Virus record (IMG/VR): IMGVR_UViG_3300049448_000046
Coordinates: 1 to 30,959 of that record
Length of the DNA stretch: 30,959 bases
Reading direction: 5' to 3' (one strand)
Source of the DNA: a virus
Each line of letters starts with the position of its first letter. Position 1 is the stretch's first letter. Positions 28,636 to 30,959 of the stretch are shown here, in pieces. The notes under the pieces were generated by a model that was not told where the DNA came from, did no database searches, and saw nothing but the letters and a program-made list of their open reading frames with translations. Both the position numbers and the translations under genes were made by a program.

Positions 28636-28738
28636 CCAGACACCTTTTTCTCTCATCGCCCTATTGGGTCTGAGGAGAAAGCCTGCTCTACAATGCTTCA
28701 CACAACAGCATGAGAGGACGGGGCGCGGAGGTGTCTGG
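28636..28738. repeat. 10-bp inverted repeat with 83-base gap
   Basis: CCAGACACCT at 28636-28645 pairs with AGGTGTCTGG at 28729-28738. Both lie in the gene-free stretch. It could be a paired protein-binding site or chance. Confidence 0.35.
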
Positions 28739-28879
28739 TCAGCGCACTTCCCCGTGCGTTTTCAGGTCAAGCCTGGGTCTTGCACGACGCCACACGTCAG
28801 CGGCTCTCTCGAGCGGCCCCGGTTCAATGGCTGCCGGTTGACACGTCACTACACCGTCCGTAGTGGTCAGCGCGGGAAG

Positions 28880-28909
28880 TTGCGGAACTGCTTGTGGGTT
28901 TGCTAGACT
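28880..28909 (+). promoter_or_regulatory. Plus-strand extended -10 promoter for small RNA
   Basis: TTGCGG (28880-28885), 18-base spacer, then TGCTAGACT (extended -10, TAGACT at 28904-28909). Start near 28916. A terminator follows about 40-75 bases downstream, so the unit is very short. Confidence 0.55.
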
Positions 28910-28915
28910 GGGCCA

Positions 28916-28991
28916 ACGCTTGGCCGGCATCTGAACCATGCCCGACAAGTAACGCTCCAAAGGATTCCCGCCTTTCGGAGCGTTTTCTTTT
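28916..28991 (+). ncRNA. Putative small non-coding RNA (about 75 nt)
   Basis: The predicted transcript runs from the promoter above to the intrinsic terminator and contains no open frame of note. It can form a GGCAT/ATGCC stem (28926-28930 with 28938-28942) and a long terminator stem. It is on the strand opposite to all genes. Target and function unknown. Confidence 0.5.
28951..28991 (+). terminator. Intrinsic terminator, plus strand
   Basis: Stem AACGCTCC (28951-28958) with GGAGCGTT (28977-28984) is extended by AAAGG with CCTTT around a 7-base loop and a one-base bulge, then a TTTTCTTTT tract (28983-28991). It lacks a T tract in the minus direction. Confidence 0.8.
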
Positions 28992-29003
28992 GAGGCGGTC
29001 AAT

Positions 29004-29219
29004 CTACGCTTTCCTGAAGGCGAAGTCAACATCGAGGAAGTAATCGCCGCACCAATCACGGCCAGACACGTCAGGCCATGCCTTCGTGAATCGCGTCGTC
29101 AGCGGCGGTTGCGCCTTGAAGATCATTGGCGCATGTCGCCGGCAGTGACCCTGACCATCCTCTGGGGTTTTCGAGAGACGACCATCCCAGAATTTGCATG
29201 AAAAACATGTTTCAGCCAT
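29004..29219 (-). CDS. Small Cys-rich protein (71 aa)
   Basis: The pattern ETCFSCKFWDGRLSKTPEDG, QGHCRRHAPMIF and GRDWCGDYFLD places four cysteines in the layout CxxC...CRRxxP...WCG that recurs in small phage and bacterial proteins and suggests a metal-binding site. Function of that type is not known. An upstream AGAGG/GGGAG ribosome site is present. It is the last gene before the 486-base gene-free stretch. Confidence 0.8.
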   Translation of the reverse strand: MAETCFSCKFWDGRLSKTPEDGQGHCRRHAPMIFKAQPPLTTRFTKAWPDVSGRDWCGDYFLDVDFAFRKA

Positions 29220-29241
29220 TTACGCCTCTGCTCCCACGGAG

Positions 29242-29439
29242 TCAAGCCACAAGATGTAGCGCAGCCCAGAGCGCCACGACCAGGATCGCGCCAGAGATGA
29301 GACGGTCTAATCGCTCGCTGCCCGTATCCACGGGAAACTTCCCCGGCACATACGGGAACCGTTTCCCGCAGCGCAGACAAAACTCCCCAATCTCATTCGT
29401 GAAGTAGTAACGATGCCCGAGGATCCAACACGTCAACAT
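29242..29439 (-). CDS. Small membrane protein with Cys motif (65 aa)
   Basis: A perfect AAGGAGG ribosome site lies 6 bases before the ATG at 29437-29439, partly inside a 10-base palindrome (29448-29457). The N-terminal part MLTCWILGHRYYFTNEIGEF then CLRCGKRFPYV resembles small DUF1660-type phage zinc-ribbon proteins (Cys, Gly-His, then CxxC-Gly-Lys). The C-terminal ISGAILVVALWAALHLVA is one membrane helix. A membrane anchored metal-binding peptide is suggested. Function unknown. Confidence 0.8.
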   Translation of the reverse strand: MLTCWILGHRYYFTNEIGEFCLRCGKRFPYVPGKFPVDTGSERLDRLISGAILVVALWAALHLVA

Positions 29440-29512
29440 GAAACCTCCTTAGCTAAGTAAGGTGCCGGTAGTCTCCACGCGACCGGCGGCACGTCCAAGC
29501 GCAGGAACAGCG

Positions 29513-29728
29513 TTAGTGCTGCCTCTCAGTGCGCGGAGATGGGTCAAAATACCATTCCAGCGAGGGTTCAAAGAGTTCCGCGCTGAGATACTGTTTCATC
29601 AGGGCCGATGCCCACTCGGCCGGGAAACGTCGGCGCCCACGTTCCCCGCAACACAAACCGCAAAGACACCCAATATCGAGCACACCGTGATACGCATCCC
29701 GCGTCCGCTGGAGTCGTTTGATAGGCAT
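29513..29728 (-). CDS. Small Cys-containing protein (71 aa)
   Basis: The ATG at 29726-29728 overlaps the previous TAA (TAATG). It reads MPIKRLQRTRDAYHGVLDIG, then CLCGLCCGERGRRRFP, and ends ELFEPSLEWYFDPSPRT. A longer open frame reaching 30100 is out of frame with the real upstream genes. The Cys cluster may bind metal. No family recognised. Confidence 0.72.
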   Translation of the reverse strand: MPIKRLQRTRDAYHGVLDIGCLCGLCCGERGRRRFPAEWASALMKQYLSAELFEPSLEWYFDPSPRTERQH

Positions 29729-29982
29729 TACAGCAGCCGGTATTCGGTCACGGTGAACTTCCGCCCGTCCCGCTCCACCCGGTAATCCCGTTGTTCCACG
29801 ACATACCCCAGTTTCCGTAGATCCCGCACCCGCGCCGACCACCCCGCATACCCGCCGACCTGGGCAATCTCTCGCCCGTCTACCCACTGCCCCCGGTGCG
29901 CGTCCAGCAGGGCATACACCCGCCCCGTCAGGCTCGTAGGGTTCAGGGACTTCGGGGTGTAGCTCAGGGTGCCCTGCGTCAT
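29728..29982 (-). CDS. Winged-helix DNA-binding-like protein (84 aa)
   Basis: After a short tail, residues about 18-84 fit a small winged helix: LTGRVYALLDAHRGQWVDGR, EIAQVGGYAGWSARVRDLRK (helix-turn-helix), LGYVVEQRDYRVERDGRKFT (wing). Such proteins are common in phage early regions as regulators or replication accessories. It is coupled (ATGA) to the small gene upstream and (TAATG) to the Cys gene downstream. Exact role unknown. Confidence 0.83.
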   Translation of the reverse strand: MTQGTLSYTPKSLNPTSLTGRVYALLDAHRGQWVDGREIAQVGGYAGWSARVRDLRKLGYVVEQRDYRVERDGRKFTVTEYRLL

Positions 29983-30161
29983 GGTCGTGGCTCCTGGGGC
30001 ATCCTGACCACCTTCCGAGGCCCTTGGAAGTCAAACCGGCGCCAGTCGATCCGCGGCGCCTCCGTCCACCCCTCCGTGCTCCCCCGGTTTGCCAAGGCAT
30101 CCAGCCACTCAGGGGACACGTAGGACGAACGGCTGGGGAACCACCGCTGCAGGAAGGTCAT
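29979..30161 (-). CDS. Small hypothetical protein (60 aa)
   Basis: The ATG at 30159-30161 overlaps the HNH stop (TGATG); a GTG one codon upstream is possible. It reads MTFLQRWFPSRSSYVSPEWL, then DALANRGSTEGWTEAPRIDW and RRFDFQGPRKVV. Basic, Trp/Arg-rich, no motif recognised. It ends in the ATGA overlap with the winged-helix gene. Confidence 0.65.
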   Translation of the reverse strand: MTFLQRWFPSRSSYVSPEWLDALANRGSTEGWTEAPRIDWRRFDFQGPRKVVRMPQEPRP

Positions 30162-30493
30162 CACTGCCGCCTCGCTTTCGTAAACGTGAAGTGCCCTACC
30201 GTGCCGGCAATCACCAGGTCATACGTATGCACATCTGCATGGCAGGTTGAGCACAAGAGCAGCAGGTTATCCGGGTTGCTCCGCAGGCTCTTCGACTGTG
30301 ACCGTTTCACCACATGATGCACATGCCCCGCTGGCGCCACCCCGCTGTTGCTGCGCCGCACCCGCCGCCCACACGCCCGACAGGTTGAGCCGTCCCGCGC
30401 CCAGACCGCCACAATGGCCTCCCGCAGCTTCTTGTCCTGGTCCCGCTTCTGGTCGATCCGGTCCCGCGTAGGTTGAGGCTTGGGGAATCTCAC
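30161..30493 (-). CDS. HNH endonuclease (110 aa)
   Basis: I start at GTG 30491-30493, in a GTGA overlap with the NinB-like stop and with GGAGG 4 bases upstream; the longer frame into the upstream gene is unlikely. A basic helical N-terminus leads to DGSTCRACGRRVRRS (CxxC), GHVHHVVKRSQSKSLRSNPD (HH with Asn in the second half) and NLLLLCSTCHADVHTY (CxxC-H): a zinc-stabilised HNH nuclease. It resembles the pairing of NinB and a zinc nuclease in lambda-like ninR regions. In other phages HNH proteins help packaging, but here it is far from terminase. Confidence 0.9.
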   Translation of the reverse strand: MRFPKPQPTRDRIDQKRDQDKKLREAIVAVWARDGSTCRACGRRVRRSNSGVAPAGHVHHVVKRSQSKSLRSNPDNLLLLCSTCHADVHTYDLVIAGTVGHFTFTKARRQ

Positions 30494-30906
30494 GCCGCCT
30501 CCGTATCGCCAGGAAGCGGAATGTTCATCCCGAACTCCGTGGCGGCCCACCGCACCGTCCACTCGATCAACTCGGTAAACTGCGCCGTCGTCATCTGCGA
30601 CGACCGCACCTTGGGCAGTTCCCCGAGCCGCTCGTCCTGAATCACCCCGAAGCACTTGGCGACCAAGGCATAGTGAACGGCCTCATGTTCGTGCTTGTCA
30701 TAGCCGGTTTCCTGGGCAATCAGTGGCACGATGATGCCCCACCACAGCCGGTTTTGTTTGTCGCTCCGCTTGTTATAGTGGCGCTTCACGGTCACATCGA
30801 CCGGCTGACCTTCCAGCGACTTCAGCCAGCCAGAGCGTTGATACCGCTCCCGCGGCTCGAGCACCAGGACGCCCTTCTCCACCACGCCGTGGAAGACAGG
30901 GGTCAT
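30490..30906 (-). CDS. NinB/Orf-like recombination protein (138 aa)
   Basis: I choose ATG 30904-30906 (MTPVFHGVVEKGVLVL), in an ATGA overlap with a partial upstream gene, over the ATG at 30928-30930. The pattern VEKGVLVLEPRERYQRSGWL, KSLEGQPVDVTVKRHYNKRS, SDKQNRLWWGIIVPLIAQET and later MTTAQFTELIEWTVRWAATE then GMNIPLPGD fits the NinB-like family. In lambda this Orf protein helps load recombinase on single-stranded DNA. The SDKQN/WWG block and Trp-Ala-x-x-x-x-Gly end are the strongest signs. Confidence 0.85.
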   Translation of the reverse strand: MTPVFHGVVEKGVLVLEPRERYQRSGWLKSLEGQPVDVTVKRHYNKRSDKQNRLWWGIIVPLIAQETGYDKHEHEAVHYALVAKCFGVIQDERLGELPKVRSSQMTTAQFTELIEWTVRWAATEFGMNIPLPGDTEAA

Positions 30907-30959
30907 TCGCCACCAGTTAGATGCGCCCATATGAGGCCGCTCTTTATCCGTCCGACGGT
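30903..30959 (-). CDS. Partial CDS, C-terminus only (cut by window edge)
   Basis: An open frame enters from the right edge and ends TVGRIKSGLIWAHLTGGE, with TGA at 30903-30905 overlapping the next ATG as ATGA. Only 18 residues are visible, so it cannot be assigned. The overlap supports its reality and sets the start of the NinB-like gene. Confidence 0.55.
   Translation of the reverse strand, partial: TVGRIKSGLIWAHLTGGE

Noticed and set aside
28743-28763. Weak hairpin with TTTT (CGCAC-GTGCG)
   Set aside because: Only five base pairs and a short T run; not enough for a terminator call.
28838-28866. Second plus-strand promoter with perfect TTGACA
   Set aside because: The -10 position reads TAGTGG, a poor match. 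The nearby CACTAC/GTAGTG inverted repeat could be an operator but is too short to claim.
28911-28945. tRNA-like hairpins near the small RNA
   Set aside because: Two short stems (GGCCAA/TTGGCC and GGCAT/ATGCC) without an acceptor stem, T-loop or anticodon arm.
28739-29059. Minus-strand 106-codon frame over the gene-free stretch
   Set aside because: No ribosome site at its possible starts, third-position GC weaker than in neighbouring genes, and it overlaps a real Cys-rich gene and the small-RNA unit. It remains a low possibility.
29513-30100. 195-codon minus-strand frame
   Set aside because: Its first two thirds are the out-of-frame shadow of the winged-helix and upstream genes; only the last 71 codons, from an ATG in TAATG overlap, look real.

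Overview
This window is part of a tailed-phage (Caudoviricetes) or prophage genome. It is GC-rich, and every gene I can support lies on the minus strand, so transcription runs from the right end (about 30.9 kb) towards base 1. The genes are packed with ATGA, GTGA, TGATG or TAATG stop/start overlaps and gaps usually under 30 bases. The virion proteins match the P22-like podovirus set: small and large terminase, a P22-type portal, a scaffold, a P22-type coat protein, a gp4-like head-completion protein, a gp10-like stabilisation protein and Ala/Gln/Gly-rich ejection-type proteins. No rRNA, tRNA, integrase, transposase or CRISPR was seen. The host cannot be named from the sequence; a Gram-negative host fits a P22-like tail but is an inference.

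Layout, in the direction of transcription. (1) 30959-29004: early recombination and small genes (a partial upstream gene, a NinB-like protein, an HNH nuclease, a winged-helix protein, small Cys-rich proteins). (2) 28518-29003: the only long gene-free stretch. It holds a strong minus-strand promoter with a palindromic operator in its spacer and, on the opposite strand, a promoter plus an intrinsic terminator that would make a short RNA of about 75 nt. (3) 28517-24213: middle genes (Cys-rich and KGG small proteins, a replication-like protein, a VRR-NUC-type nuclease, an N4/N6 DNA methyltransferase, a frameshifted C5-type DNA methyltransferase, small unknowns including a 28-residue membrane peptide). 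(4) 24185-14840: packaging and head genes. (5) 14827-10487: virion surface or tail proteins, including a signal-peptide-bearing protein and a 615-residue collagen-like fibre. (6) 10486-5931: a five-gene sugar-modification cassette (GT2 glycosyltransferase with TPR-like tail, PIG-L deacetylase fused to a methyltransferase, DUF6625-type transferase, sugar C-methyltransferase family protein, small GT-A-like protein). (7) 5931-1: the gp10-like protein, a fibre-like protein carrying what looks like the missing gp10 C-terminal module, a second collagen-like fibre, a GNAT acetyltransferase and ejection-type proteins.

The most interesting idea here is that the sugar cassette sits directly behind a gene made of Gly-Pro-Thr collagen repeats. 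Three separate proteins in the window carry GPT arrays. GPT threonines are known O-glycosylation sites in the Bacillus exosporium protein BclA, so this may be a phage-encoded system that builds and decorates glycosylated collagen-like virion fibres. Other points to check are the apparent splitting of gp10, the opposite-strand small RNA, the frameshifted methyltransferase, and a repeated GTATAC-centred motif at four gene boundaries.
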